Positions 22,101 through 28,715 are shown, counted from the stretch's first letter. The stretch: 64,000 nucleotides of DNA from Saccharothrix carnea (GCF_003014735.1 NZ_PYAX01000006.1:124001-188000), one strand, 5' to 3'. The notes: generated by a model not told the origin, from the sequence alone. Program-made: numbers and translations.

Positions 22101-22242
22101 CCACCGCCCGGCCAAGCTGGAGCGCGACGCGGTCAAGATCGAGTTCATCCCGCTGCCGGACCTGCCGAAGCCGGCACCGCCGCCCACCACCGCGACCGCA
22201 CCGCCCGCCGCCGCGACCCCGCCGACCGGCCCGGTCCCGTAG
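7135..22242 (+). CDS. Giant polymorphic toxin (5,035 aa) with C-terminal papain-fold (Tox-PL-like) domain
   Basis: Single uninterrupted frame from ATG 7135 (GGAGG upstream). Order: WXG-like helices (residues 40-145); Gly/Pro repeats (158-300) and Pro-rich linkers to about 980; a zincin-like domain with HEFMH at 1189-1193 and downstream EAMTELLARE; a second with HEVLHYLGVPDEY from 1512; basic clusters KRKR and KRPR near 1625-1650; a region resembling a GT-A glycosyltransferase (QDFDQG near 1886); an OTU-like region (about 2283-2490) whose usual Cys is not apparent; six related beta-rich modules (about 2655-4172); an Ala-rich coiled coil (4176-4502); a 15-residue repeat (4594-4853); and the C-terminal toxin. 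The toxin has NCTNCVIA (Cys4900, Cys4903), GHVFNAW (His4971) and FFDSQ (Asp4986), matching papain-fold deamidase/protease toxins. No Sec signal is visible, so export by a type VII-like route is inferred from the WXG partner. The target is unknown. Confidence 0.82.
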   Translation: MARGGGGVDTNSDPNSSGGSQSTPPPPPGPRPPGGPTGNSGFGMDPTSMEGLQKRAGDLQSRLAAISGGLQGLKLAPNALGPIGIVAVPALNSSNDASVEQANKASSAMGNVQSGLKATVQTHVQNDQFSRDQFSKIDPNSNAQRPPGSPGSGPIGAKGPGGPAVAPITNVPGATGPNGTGGSKGPGGPAVTPVKNVPGATGPNGTGGPKAPGGPAVAPIKNVPGATGPAGSGGVKAPGGPSVAPITNVPGASGPNGTGGNKAPGGPAVTPIKNVPGATGPAGSGGVKAPGGAPVSPIGGLPGTPGSTSGGSKPPASPGGSPGSPGGPAVKGGPTPGSGPVTGSTTPGGNTASRTLGGGLPGSPTVSSPPMAGGAPMAPGAAPGAAGGTDRSSKYTGGPGKGVFDAPKPPTDATINKAPGSSPSTPPPAPKPTISTPGAPPVSAPAVNAPTGGPATATTPTTTGPKAPPVTAPSVSAPAVPPMGGAPMAPGAAPGAAGGTDRSSKYTGGPGKGVFDAPKPPTEGNINKAPATSPSTPPPAPKPTISTPGAPPVTTPPVSTPAVSTPPVSTPPPGGPTNSAPNTTAPASPSPKPSVSAPPVSAPAAPPVAAPPAAAPPAASPSTDRSSKFAGGADRGVFDAPKPPTEGNINKAPATSPSTPPPAPKPTISAPPAPSPISTPPTDVTAPKTVTPPTAATPTITAPPAPVTTPPPAPANTTPPSNTATTPTTRPAPPTITAPPTNTTPPVTAPPAAAPPVTAPPAAAPPITPPPVAPLPATNTNPPTTAPTNTAPPAPATPPPPAPANTRPAPPIADPAPPSTTTQPATRPAPSNPTPPVAPPLPAQQANTPAPPPPPPPPPPGPGNHAAPPPAPPLPGFTNHAPPPPPPPGPGNHTAPPPAPPLPGFTNQAPPPPPPPPGPGNQTAPPAPPLPGSSNPAAPAAPQPPGSDAQATPALVVGIPGTPQSDADTSADTAPAPPYSSQRDNALKDGILSRLPEPMPSEMMDIAGTKVDIGQVKAGFDALFGTLRDNHGITKVPDVDSTLVVQLDEQTFAKHFAVQMELDAVLNNDSDLTPALLAKHGLDNPRNVLNEILSPEFMGDLANNDPTAQTRLDTLLNQVATAKVDPKPGARPDRVATLVDNHRAELVENTRSNPARSINGRVLLNTGHLDGMATNPDHKADAIRHLLTHEFMHANSIGSDRTFSHRHAEGGVFSQDINPDEAMTELLAREITDALAERKAQDNGHQTPEIQYIQYDDGSNRYQANVDALDNELNAAPRTSAEAAFQSMLDSYFRAADPDSTPGTRPAPSSTDTHATAAPILPPPKGKDVITDESWRHDNAKTADWFAPSNPTSPDALKGRRDGAHVKTVNTVVADVTTDSTPSRIKSYQGLINYDLRRIEVAPGKFVQDYTVKVFLKPAPNPDAKTGTNTEAENKAIADAQNKAKADVERKAKEGVDKLLNQGFRLPSGDQFHLNLEFTTDPNEAHTVVEVGNTGTDQTHWNPNSSSNVLAHEVLHYLGVPDEYSDSTRVFLQRPGSSGVHLNDGGMMGTAVLGNDPGLRPRHLWLVERTANSQVAVPDTLLNDQGPTIRPPAANTPPATTAPAPNPNAAPPAPSDSRPAPSDNKRKRDDDGDVESEGAMDIDTDVQDGSKRPRTGDVPGSSSQVPSAQVPSTQGMDLDVDPVTGVTWDTDVNSPLDPPADAEMTDTATNVNGPVVDLQSDATTKFNDKFRDLAGGRPVHLPTRDGYLADLEANVENDKPVSFVVNAIVPISDIDAASLKNVIDRITADAKGIDGKVAFVIGVNTRGDNNPDAQAEVEAKLTELEAALADITDVPVALTGFTWNMPSTGNLPYGTMRNTTLDSTPSQFAISAFANNGNHPYVAVQDFDQGSRNVPSGQHIFNHVIDSMKGPDGLPPSRPLMISGGYRMPPDLDAWVADLEATRVAKIAKLRESDDPDLAKIEALEKAGERLASPDKFKNDFAREIAQDMDARVEQAKTSPMLPYTPEPNLFFDGVAPMVDPNVRFGDGGAEFSMLGRSLNHFFANEIGTIYDQKIADLDADTDVDMDADVTADDVDVADQRDAHLSQLAVDAQTYSHPIRTQAFISDFKGGAIETDLTRIALRYAEKGTVPQSHAPLGGVADRFFDTKDDKRGTSLGGFRDKFPKLAGINRDPTNLAADPNPKLNPNPELTAPPIGNPTAPPPEPSTAPQFKEVAKVVKDLGVGRGHDIDQSMSAPVPGHPGVTAGLDQSSRIVKTAAGVNTAMSGPEASMQRRFGAMNNIANLPSTRPPAPNGLYDAVGKAQGVDPAQLRDDVTGYVASLSADPGKGPGKKAAEAEVEIREQLADFITDHPTTNGDLVNSVLQPGPNAEFDPSTLTEDPDAVSRDVMAGTDTHPDGGPVESGPLPDVPDPAQVRADAESAANADRIAAQALATQLRTPIVVHHPSGPPTTYTPFGKDLPAVQPIEVDAVQGPNGRSTYTPHTAPVAGPTVVGTRAAPTPDTLSTPPASTPDNPGTRPAPTPDNPGTRPAPSPDNLGTRPAPIPDNPGTRPAPAPTAPSPATTTAANTAAANTTTANTPDPTTGTRSQAGHQQPAGRSTPGFRNLFSRSTPPPAQPPIPLVNVTPAGPLPAVLPGVPLPSFFQSNQALGSVAVNDVRGADQVTTAVNGLLPAVNGVAPQGVDRIGKALNDNFESFLGNGRTFQVQVGKNFYDANVTAVLNPVTGTGTASPAKVDSRVDSGATSTTTTSLTTGNDVSLNATASQGMGAYGTVGVKTTLSTPVTGNTSTTTALDDREVRGGDSSTKHDVPVTYRVTLTDAQGNVVGNTDVHDNGTSVALQVPNDLSNLANTDNTAGTVRPPDAEWGAKVEHLVPEAVTDIDVDQAFKDVAAKLHPSVTKPGADGRTVLRDFLSATNIRDNLHVMLNGWVTSPNLTSPHSAYGSAVQMKATLLDAELVGTHGGAQFRMHDTATTNTGVTATVGSGVEVNAAVGGGVGVPGVPVGAAGVTGSASAKTSETSSAGLTSVNRAGMQVGGQTGLYKVTANVEVRTPNGDTVTVPVTAHVRLGLPEATAHGLPVPANTQTGITKPNTENTRFEPPYLAEGLAAGNIRVGEFTAANQVQAQVENALKGLPGFDGFLPEWNRDTDPRADGKNFADVVEMLNNQRKLDAELSPTALRAKMDSLLGPGVQVQLKRQGFATNEFVNVTVKAKLGGAKHLGEADARQVRGLSSSAPKLDSATTTTKGWSAGVEGRGGANVKPGTASLTPTGNAAVKYSSTTADKTTAGPVVNDVALNVGDAKSQVFAHDIEFEVEITTFSRNQSWVKRMTPGSPLLQVPKEKTVVRTVDPKKLLDPAARDNPTILPQISGKVQLWVPDGSALKTPSADFKPGDPVDGTLPPNTTISTLLKPGATRPPRHEWLHVEAVANAEALRNGAIELVNASAGADGSLTVPGTEARNQIDKMFSPENLKANLRKMAETGLVTDSLRFDRRVTDRTGAIGMTVKFDKPKLVSISDTTPVETWTTGGFKAGDSVAHGQSVEGSAGVALGGKPNDTTPQGGGTFNAGAKWTPWSKTETTAREVGGNVDRKLVRPSGERTVLVQMDAEFSMVGESRSGNAIYKGTPHANGKTVTLPGGVFVRVSEQVARDMGLLEDVPPHTSPDHGSMRPPKRLNPGEPGGLGLGVVDDVPDLSPVVAQLATVVNQDTRGKLIPDSVLDDSMRNLQRLVDLTSPTSVKGLIDSAVDGGVPLLLHKPGTVIGKDTYQVTLRAKVGQPKFLEAVNDGRDMEHILAGSNKDSDALTKGTSWGVNARAGGQHLPDVQNGQSPAVGGAVGASLNFSQSKTTTDTTTELFGHKHTATGPAVRYEVPVEFELVVHKGDKEVGRVKADEAPITVRLHADNVRVDSPDVPDDRRPYGAEATSQPKDEASPAKIDQWLRDGLDVPGGASVEGMRGIQDIRMAAIAALERAGAGKGITGKGTGSLNSLLSTLSSETLQSMLPGMTKTPLEVPGLHEATLGKAQHASLKVYAKVVDTRLDSLSDGVKLENPTSTTHTTTSEAKHTQSGDVVVAPTGGVNKKAEDAQGNPDLVNSANSAFAFPEFKHTSDDSTADSGGPVSGTQQNLKPSGRTGLTESTIVYRFVADLGNGKVGVYDLTVPGSADLRMPVADVEAALGRTLPPELATAQDGVRDAAKAWRTAEAAVEVARHQAQDLLAERAGADIEVTNRETVLDTRSQEAETAFDALGPHDTAVDNARNARDTADTAVEDATTRAVDLDLASRRADKALGDAAEAVRTSQEGVELAEIQATAADNARARADQALRDAEAALGRHDRDNPPSADPEAAPDPVREGLVQDVKDATEVRDNRQVQQEKAAQDLVTARQEHQTALDRQQAAADVATDARAAADQAKTDLEAAERTATDAGHDFDAANDLLREARANARQAEQARQTAEREHQQAVRDRADLETRITDAQADLARKQDVADVRQASWWNAKTAADRQLAAFNAPPGNTPPAGTPATTATSSTNAPPPDPATTAPGPSSPSVPPPGVQTFGAPAATATSTFGAPVASGTPTASTSTPSTSTTPSATAQRDADAAALAARHQSERTAESNAVAARQLAEKQAASLALRAKQQAEYHAEGAALAAKLDAERLKAEAELLARQQQDRTNESNAFASRTQAERNRVAGELTANQQAHRQRVAAQVLANQELERNQVEAQIQQQLAVAPGSFDPNQVRQQVLNNQAAVQRNVEQQLDNEQAAERQRVEQQLLARQENDRLAAEHQLNQRQLAERQQAAQQLQLKQDAERVKAEHDLKARQLLEQKQAEAALDAKQDADRKAYEQQLNARQDAEHAAELAKWLPPGTKHFAAFADDNAAATWANTAYPGLATVNRTNFQNSVPGHDVNCTNCVIATHETLHGRPVAAPPLPAPAQGTYLENTFKSTFQTVGSYHEVVDYLAAQPGRHVSIGITRADGTGHVFNAWNDGGDLTFFDSQNHRPAKLERDAVKIEFIPLPDLPKPAPPPTTATAPPAAATPPTGPVP
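7606..8040 (+). repeat. 78-bp tandem repeat encoding 26-residue collagen-like units
   Basis: The period is exactly 78 bp, with unit starts at 7606, 7684, 7762, 7840 and 7918 and a sixth, diverged unit at 7996. Each encodes a unit such as GPGGPAVAPITNVPGATGPN followed by GTGGSK. It gives a flexible Gly/Pro-rich stalk near the N-terminus of the giant toxin. The near-identity of units suggests recent expansion by recombination. Confidence 0.9.
8255..9150 (+). repeat. Three copies of a long DRSSK...GVFDAPKPPT module in the toxin linker
   Basis: Copies near 8255-8460, 8577-8800 and 8998-9150 each encode DRSSK(Y/F) followed by GVFDAPKPPT, then INKAP and the PPPAPKPTIS segment. The first two also share GGAPMAPGAAPGAAGGT at the front, almost identical at base level. 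The only conserved non-Pro element is the DRSSK/GVFDAP core, which may be a short docking motif rather than simple spacer. Confidence 0.8.
20914..21693 (+). repeat. 45-bp repeat encoding a 15-residue helical repeat (16 units)
   Basis: Residues 4594-4853 of the giant toxin parse into eight 15-residue units, a 20-residue break containing AVAPGSFDP, and eight more units. Examples are RAKQQAEYHAEGAAL, AAKLDAERLKAEAEL and QLKQDAERVKAEHDL; the consensus is xA(R/K)QxAERxxAExxL. Register is kept exactly except at the break. A 15-residue period equals four helical turns of 3.75 residues. It lies directly before the toxin domain. Confidence 0.88.
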
Positions 22243-22296
22243 CGTCGTCGGACGCCCCGACTCCAGCAGCAGACCTTCGGAACTGATGAGGTACGC

Positions 22297-23556
22297 GTGA
22301 CGCAAGCACGGGACACTGCCGACCAGTGGCTCGACCGGGTCTACGGCGGCACGGTGAAGTCCAGCAGGCACCCGCTGCTGGAGACGTCGCGGGTCGCGGT
22401 CTTCGGCTGCCGGTTCCGGGAGAGCCGGGACCCGATGCTGGCCGCCGCGATCGCCGTGCCGACGACCGGTGAGGCACCGTACCCGCTGCCCAACGACCGG
22501 CCGTTCGACGACCTGGGCCTGAACGACGACGCGGCGGACTGGCGCGCGCCGGTCGAAGCCGACTGGACCAGGCGCGTCAACGCGCGCAACTGCGTCATCG
22601 CGCTGGACGCGGCCGTCGACCACGCCCCGGCCTCCGCGCTGCCGTGGCGTCCCTCCGACGAGCAGCCGGGCTGGTGGGACCGGCTGCGCGCCGGGCACTT
22701 CCCGCAGGCGGAGGTGGCGGCCTGCGCGACGTGGCCCGAGGTGGTCGAGGCGGTGCGGGCGGGCGGGCCGGACACCAGGGGCGTCGTCTGGGTGCGGCGG
22801 GAGCTGGCGGGCGTGGAGGTGACCGGCCACTTGCTCTACGCGCACAACAACGACGGCGAGGTGGCCGTGCTGGACGCCATGCGGGGCACCCTCGCCCACC
22901 TGGAGACGGCGGCCCTCGGCAGCCTCCTGCTGGCCCGCTTCCACCGGCCGCGGCCGGACGTGTCCGAACTGGACTACGCCGCCGCCGTCCGCGCGGCCGA
23001 GCGGCACCTGGCGGGTGCCTACGGCGACGAGGTGGTCCTGGTGGACCCGTCGCCGGAGGACGAGCTGTCCAGCGGCTGGCTGTTCGCCTGCACGACCCGC
23101 GCCTTCCAGTCGTCGGGGGACCTGCGGGACCAGATGCTCGACGCGGCCCTGGTCGTGCCGAAGAACCCGGGCCGCACGCCGTTCGCGCTGCCCAACGCCG
23201 ACCCGTGGGGGTGGCTGTCCCGCTGGGACGCGGGCGAGGCGGACCTGCCGGCACCCCCGGCACCCGGTCCCGCCGCCTGGCTCGCCCCGACCCTCGCCCG
23301 GCTCGGCGACGTGACGGAGGCCACCAGCCACACCCGGTGGAGTGACGTGCTGGCCGATTTCACCACCCGCCCGGTCGGCACGGCCGCCGTGATCTGGATC
23401 CGCCGCCACGACCGCCGCGGCCGCGAGTCCGTGGGCCACCTGGTCAACGCGCGGAGGGTGGAAGGCGGCCTCGAACTGGCCGATGGCACCACCACGACCC
23501 CGTTCACGCCGTCCGACGAGGGCACGAGCGCCCTGCACGTCGTCTACTACCGCTGA
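22297..23556 (+). CDS. YrhB/Imm35-like immunity protein with two papain-like (Tox-PL-like) halves
   Basis: 419 residues from GTG 22297 (ATGAGG upstream), 54 nt after the toxin stop, the usual place for an immunity gene. Residues 5-70 (VAVFGCRFRESRDPMLAAAI...PNDRPFDDL) look like the YrhB/Imm35 family. Residues 90-200 resemble the neighbouring toxin domain: NARNCVIAL matches the toxin's NCTNCVIA, APASALP matches its GRPVAAP, and Cys99, His178 (GHLLYA) and Asp193 match the toxin Cys4903/His4971/Asp4986 with identical 15-residue His-Asp spacing. Residues 230-419 repeat the plan: YrhB-like WLFACTTRAF...PNADPWGWL, then GHLVNARR with His381 and Asp396 (again 15 apart) but no Cys. The protein is cytosolic (no signal peptide) and presumably neutralises the toxin. 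Whether the first half retains catalysis is unknown. Confidence 0.75.
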   Translation: MTQARDTADQWLDRVYGGTVKSSRHPLLETSRVAVFGCRFRESRDPMLAAAIAVPTTGEAPYPLPNDRPFDDLGLNDDAADWRAPVEADWTRRVNARNCVIALDAAVDHAPASALPWRPSDEQPGWWDRLRAGHFPQAEVAACATWPEVVEAVRAGGPDTRGVVWVRRELAGVEVTGHLLYAHNNDGEVAVLDAMRGTLAHLETAALGSLLLARFHRPRPDVSELDYAAAVRAAERHLAGAYGDEVVLVDPSPEDELSSGWLFACTTRAFQSSGDLRDQMLDAALVVPKNPGRTPFALPNADPWGWLSRWDAGEADLPAPPAPGPAAWLAPTLARLGDVTEATSHTRWSDVLADFTTRPVGTAAVIWIRRHDRRGRESVGHLVNARRVEGGLELADGTTTTPFTPSDEGTSALHVVYYR

Positions 23557-23730
23557 CACCCCGCTCGCTGACCGCCGACCGGTCCCGCTGACCAGCGGAG
23601 AGGTCCGCAGTGGACGGTGCCGATCACCCGTTCGGGGTGAGCTGCGCCGCACAACCGAGTGCCCGCCGGTGTGAGGTGAATCGATCAAGTCGCCACCCGG
23701 TGTCTCGTCGCTCACAGACGGGTCGGGCCG

Positions 23731-23761
23731 TTGGGTCGGGTGGCTCGAGCGGGTCTAGCAT
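23731..23761 (+). promoter_or_regulatory. Candidate promoter of the sdhCDAB operon
   Basis: TTGGGT at 23731-23736 and TAGCAT at 23756-23761 are separated by 19 nt, about 70 nt before the sdhC start. The spacing is slightly long. No other convincing element is seen in the 274-base gap after the immunity gene. Confidence 0.35.
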
Positions 23762-23830
23762 CCGGGGGTCAAGGTCCGAGTACGCACGTACCGGAGACCA
23801 GTCCACCACTGACGCTGGAGGCCGTTGCGC

Positions 23831-24256
23831 ATGGCCGGCACCACCGCACCCGAGCGGGCGGGCACCTCTAAAGGGGGCGGAACGCTCTACCGCGGCGACC
23901 TGGGGATGTGGTCCTGGGTCGCCCACCGCATCACCGGTGTGCTGACGTTCTTCTTCCTGTTCGCGCACGTCCTGGACACCGCGCTGGTGCGGGTGTCGCC
24001 GGACGCGTACGACAAGGTCATCGAGACCTACAAGAACCCGATCGTCAACCTGTTCGAGGTCGGCCTGGTCGGCGCGGTCCTCTACCACGCCCTCAACGGC
24101 ATCCGCGTGATGCTCGTCGACTTCTGGGAGAAGGGCGCGCGCTACCAGAAGCAGATGCTGTGGGCGGTGCTCGGCGTCTGGGTGCTGGTGATGATCCCCG
24201 GCACCTACTACATGATGGTCCGCACGGTTACCGACCTGCTCGGTGGGGGTCACTGA
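23831..24256 (+). CDS. sdhC: Succinate dehydrogenase cytochrome b556 subunit
   Basis: 141 residues from ATG 23831, which has GGAGG 9 nt upstream; the in-frame TTG 23825 is only 3 nt from it and less likely. Three membrane helices are visible. WSWVAHRITGVLTFFFLFAH contains the conserved S-x-x-x-R quinone-site region and a His expected to ligate haem b, and a second conserved segment reads YHALNGIRVMLVDFW. It anchors the catalytic SdhAB pair in the membrane and passes electrons to menaquinone (menaquinone inferred from actinobacterial physiology). First gene of the sdhCDAB operon. Confidence 0.92.
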   Translation: MAGTTAPERAGTSKGGGTLYRGDLGMWSWVAHRITGVLTFFFLFAHVLDTALVRVSPDAYDKVIETYKNPIVNLFEVGLVGAVLYHALNGIRVMLVDFWEKGARYQKQMLWAVLGVWVLVMIPGTYYMMVRTVTDLLGGGH

Positions 24257-24258
24257 TC

Positions 24259-24672
24259 ATGAGCGAATCCCTGACCCTCGACAAGCCGCGCTCACCGCGC
24301 CGCCCCGCCGCCCGCCGCAGCAACTTCGAGCTGTACAGCTGGCTGTTCATGCGCATCTCGGGCGTCGCGCTGGTGGTGCTGGTGCTCGGGCACCTGTTCA
24401 TCATGAACATCCTCGACGGCGGTGTGCACCGCATCAACTTCGGCTTCGTCGCGGGCCGCTGGGCCTCGCCGTTCTGGCAGTTCTGGGACCTGGCGATGCT
24501 GTGGCTGGCCCAGATCCACGGCGGCAACGGCCTGCGCACCGTGATCAACGACTACGCCCGCAAGGACGCGACCCGGTTCTGGCTGAAGGTGCTGCTCTAC
24601 GTCTCGATGGTGCTGATCATCGCCCTCGGCACGTACGTGATCTTCACCTTCGACCCGAACATCACCGACTGA
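24259..24672 (+). CDS. sdhD: Succinate dehydrogenase hydrophobic membrane anchor subunit
   Basis: 137 residues from ATG 24259, two bases after the sdhC stop. It has three membrane helices; YSWLFMRISGVALVVLVLGH carries the conserved R-x-S-G and haem-side His, and AQIHGGNGLR is the typical second loop. Its N-terminus has a basic stretch (PRSPRRPAARRSN). It forms the heterodimeric anchor with SdhC. Position between sdhC and sdhA is the standard actinobacterial order. Confidence 0.92.
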   Translation: MSESLTLDKPRSPRRPAARRSNFELYSWLFMRISGVALVVLVLGHLFIMNILDGGVHRINFGFVAGRWASPFWQFWDLAMLWLAQIHGGNGLRTVINDYARKDATRFWLKVLLYVSMVLIIALGTYVIFTFDPNITD

Positions 24673-24696
24673 CCCGCCGCGGGGAGTACTCAAGCC

Positions 24697-26447
<1,751 letters not shown>

Positions 26448-26448
<1 letters not shown>

Positions 26449-27230
26449 TGACCGCTACCGCTGAAGTGTCCACCGGCTCGCGCGGGAACCAGCCCCCCGT
26501 GCCGGACGGCGCGATCACCGTCACCCTGAAGGTGCGCCGGTTCAACCCGGAGTTCGACGACGAGCCGCGCTGGGACTCGTTCGAGATCCCGGCCCTGCCC
26601 TCGGACCGCGTGCTGAACCTGCTGCACTACGTGAAGTGGTACATCGACGGGACGCTGACGTTCCGCCGGTCGTGCGCGCACGGCATCTGCGGGTCGGACG
26701 CCATGCGCATCAACGGCGTGAACCGGCTGGCGTGCAAGGTGCTGCTGAAGGACCTGCTGGCGGGCGGCGGCAAGCCGACCACGATCACCATCGAGCCCAT
26801 CAAGGGGCTGCCGGTCCACAAGGACCTGCTGGTCGACATGGAGCCGTTCTTCGAGGCGTTCAAGGCGGTCAAGCCGTACCTCATCACGTACGGCAACGAG
26901 CCGACGCGCGAGCGGATCCAGTCCATCGCCGACCGCGAGCGGTTCGACGACACCACCAAGTGCATCCTGTGCGCGGCGTGCACCACGTCGTGCCCGGTGT
27001 ACTGGACCGAGGGGTCCTACTTCGGCCCGGCGGCGATCGTGAACGCGCACCGGTTCATCTTCGACAGCCGTGACGAGGGCTCCGAGGAGCGGCTGGACAT
27101 CCTGAACGACGTGGACGGCGTCTGGCGCTGCCGCACGACGTTCAACTGCACCGACGCCTGCCCTCGCGGCATCCAGGTCACCAAGGCCATCCAGGAAGTC
27201 AAACGCGCCCTCCTCTTCAAGCGCGTCTAA
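26448..27230 (+). CDS. sdhB: Succinate dehydrogenase iron-sulfur subunit
   Basis: 260 residues. The three cluster motifs are complete: CAHGICGSDAMRIN with a later Cys in NRLACK for [2Fe-2S], CILCAACTTSCP for [4Fe-4S], and CRTTFNCTDACPRGI for [3Fe-4S]. It bridges electron flow from FAD in SdhA to quinone at SdhCD. The ATG overlaps the sdhA stop. It is followed 19 nt later by a strong rho-independent terminator, so it is the last gene of the operon. Confidence 0.96.
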
Positions 27231-27249
27231 CCCTCCCCCTCCCGCCACC

Positions 27250-27274
27250 GGCCCCCGAGCCCCGCTCGGGGGCC
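27250..27274 (+). terminator. Rho-independent terminator of sdhCDAB
   Basis: A 10-bp perfect stem, GGCCCCCGAG (27250-27259) and CTCGGGGGCC (27265-27274), with a 5-nt loop, is followed by TTT. It is 19 nt after the sdhB stop. Confidence 0.85.
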
Positions 27275-27283
27275 TTTCCCATC

Positions 27284-27428
27284 CGCGAGAGTCCAACACT
27301 CAGCCCGCGAGAGTCCAACGCTCAGAGCACCTGAATTCAACGCTCAGCCCCGATGCCGCTCGTCGTGAGCGTTGAATTCAGGGTGCGTGAACGTTGGACT
27401 CTCGCGCTTCGAGCGTTGGACTCTCGCG
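27284..27428. repeat. Long inverted repeat built of GCGAGAGTCCAACGCTC units
   Basis: The left arm holds CGCGAGAGTCCAACACTCA (27284-27302), CGCGAGAGTCCAACGCTCA (27306-27324) and CTGAATTCAACGCTCA (27331-27346). The right arm mirrors them from TGAGCGTTGAATTCAG (27366-27381) to GAGCGTTGGACTCTCGCG (27411-27428). The arms are separated by about 19 nt, so a large cruciform or RNA stem is possible. It lies between the convergent genes sdhB and the carboxypeptidase and ends exactly at the latter's stop codon. A related element occurs at 36414-36476. Confidence 0.85.
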
Positions 27429-28709
27429 TTATGAGGGTTGTTGGCGGGCGGCGCGGGCGGCTTTGGCGCGGCGGCTGCGCAGGTACATCAGCAGGGCGAG
27501 GACGAGGCCGAGGCCGGCGACGGCGGTGATCGGGCCGCCCACGTTGCCGAACGCCGTCTGCATCGCGGAGGGCTGGGTGCCGTCCGGCGTGGAGTTGGCG
27601 ACCTCGCCGACACCGGCGCTGGTCGGCGTCGGCCTGGGCTCGGTGGTCTTCTTCTTCGCCTGCGGCGCGCCCTCGACCAGCCTGCCGACCGGGTTGCCGG
27701 ACGCGGCCGGTCCCAGGGCGAAGCCGTAGTCGAGCAGGCGGGCCGCCTGGTCGGTCATCCTGGTCGGCTGCTGCTGGCCGCGCAGCAGCACGACGACGAG
27801 CCGCTTGCCGTTGCGCTCGGCCGCACCGACGTAGGTGTGCTGGGCGTCGTCGGTGAACCCCGACTTGCCGCCCAACGCGCCCTGGTACGAGGTCAGCAGC
27901 CTGTTGTCGTTGACGATCGGCACGGTCCCGCCGTTGGGTGCCGGGAAGTCGATCCGCTGCGTCATCACGGCCTTGACGAAGTCCGGGTAGTCCATCGCCT
28001 CGCGGTAGATCAACGCCACGTCGTACGCCGACGTCGACGTGCCCGGCGCGTCCAGCCCGGACGGCGTCACGGCCCGCGTGTCCAGCGCGCCCAGCTCGGC
28101 CGCCAGCGCGTTCATCTTCCGGATCGCCGACGGCACCCCGCCCAGCCGGCGTGCCAGCGCGTGCGCCACGTCGTTGCCCGACGCCATCACCAGCGCCTGG
28201 AGCAGCTGCTCGACGGTGTACTCACGGCCGTTGCGCAGCCCGATGCACGTGCACTCCTGCGCGATGTCCTCGGGCGTCGCGGCCACCGTGGCGTCGGGCG
28301 CCAACTCCTTGGCGACCACCATGGCCAGCAGCACCTTGATCACCGACGCGGGCCGCTGCCTGCCGTGCGGGTCGAGGGCGGCCAGCACGGCGCCGCTGTC
28401 CATGTCGGCCAGCAGCCAGCTCTTGGCCGTGATGCCGTCCGGCGGTACGGGCGCGTTCGGCGGCAGCACCAGACCGCACTCGCCGAGGCGCTGTCCCCCG
28501 ATCGGGCTCTCGGGCACCTCCATCGGTGGCGGGGGCTTCTCACCCGGCGCCACCTCTTCGGACGCGTCGACCGCCGGGGGCGGTGACACCTTGTTCTCGC
28601 AGGCCGGCTGGGCCGCCGCGAGCGGTGCGGCCACGGTCGACGCGCCGGCCATCAGCGCGCAAGCAGCCAGGACCAGGGCAACGGGCCGTCGGAACGCGGA
28701 GGAACGCAC
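27429..28709 (-). CDS. D-alanyl-D-alanine carboxypeptidase (PBP5/DacA type)
   Basis: 426 residues from GTG 28709. A signal peptide (residues 1-34) is followed by a Pro-rich segment and the S11 peptidase domain, with S122-V-I-K125 (active-site Ser/Lys), S177-G-N179, and K282-S-G in place of the usual KTG. The C-terminus has a membrane helix (about 390-412) ending in a basic tail, so the enzyme is anchored at the outer face of the membrane. It trims the terminal D-Ala from peptidoglycan stem peptides. KSG instead of KTG is tolerated in some family members. A TAGCCT box lies 6 nt before the start, so the mRNA is probably leaderless. Confidence 0.9.
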   Translation of the reverse strand: MRSSAFRRPVALVLAACALMAGASTVAAPLAAAQPACENKVSPPPAVDASEEVAPGEKPPPPMEVPESPIGGQRLGECGLVLPPNAPVPPDGITAKSWLLADMDSGAVLAALDPHGRQRPASVIKVLLAMVVAKELAPDATVAATPEDIAQECTCIGLRNGREYTVEQLLQALVMASGNDVAHALARRLGGVPSAIRKMNALAAELGALDTRAVTPSGLDAPGTSTSAYDVALIYREAMDYPDFVKAVMTQRIDFPAPNGGTVPIVNDNRLLTSYQGALGGKSGFTDDAQHTYVGAAERNGKRLVVVLLRGQQQPTRMTDQAARLLDYGFALGPAASGNPVGRLVEGAPQAKKKTTEPRPTPTSAGVGEVANSTPDGTQPSAMQTAFGNVGGPITAVAGLGLVLALLMYLRSRRAKAARAARQQPS

Positions 28710-28715
28710 CCGCCC

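Noticed and set aside
9838-23715. Long minus-strand frames (1,713, 931 and 1,838 codons) under the giant toxin
   Set aside because: They are antisense shadows. They show Arg/Val/His/Leu-rich composition without domain motifs, while the plus-strand frame has clear domains and ordered repeats.
27284-27428. CRISPR array or insertion-sequence ends
   Set aside because: Units are irregularly spaced and inverted, there are no spacers of uniform length, and no cas or transposase gene is present.
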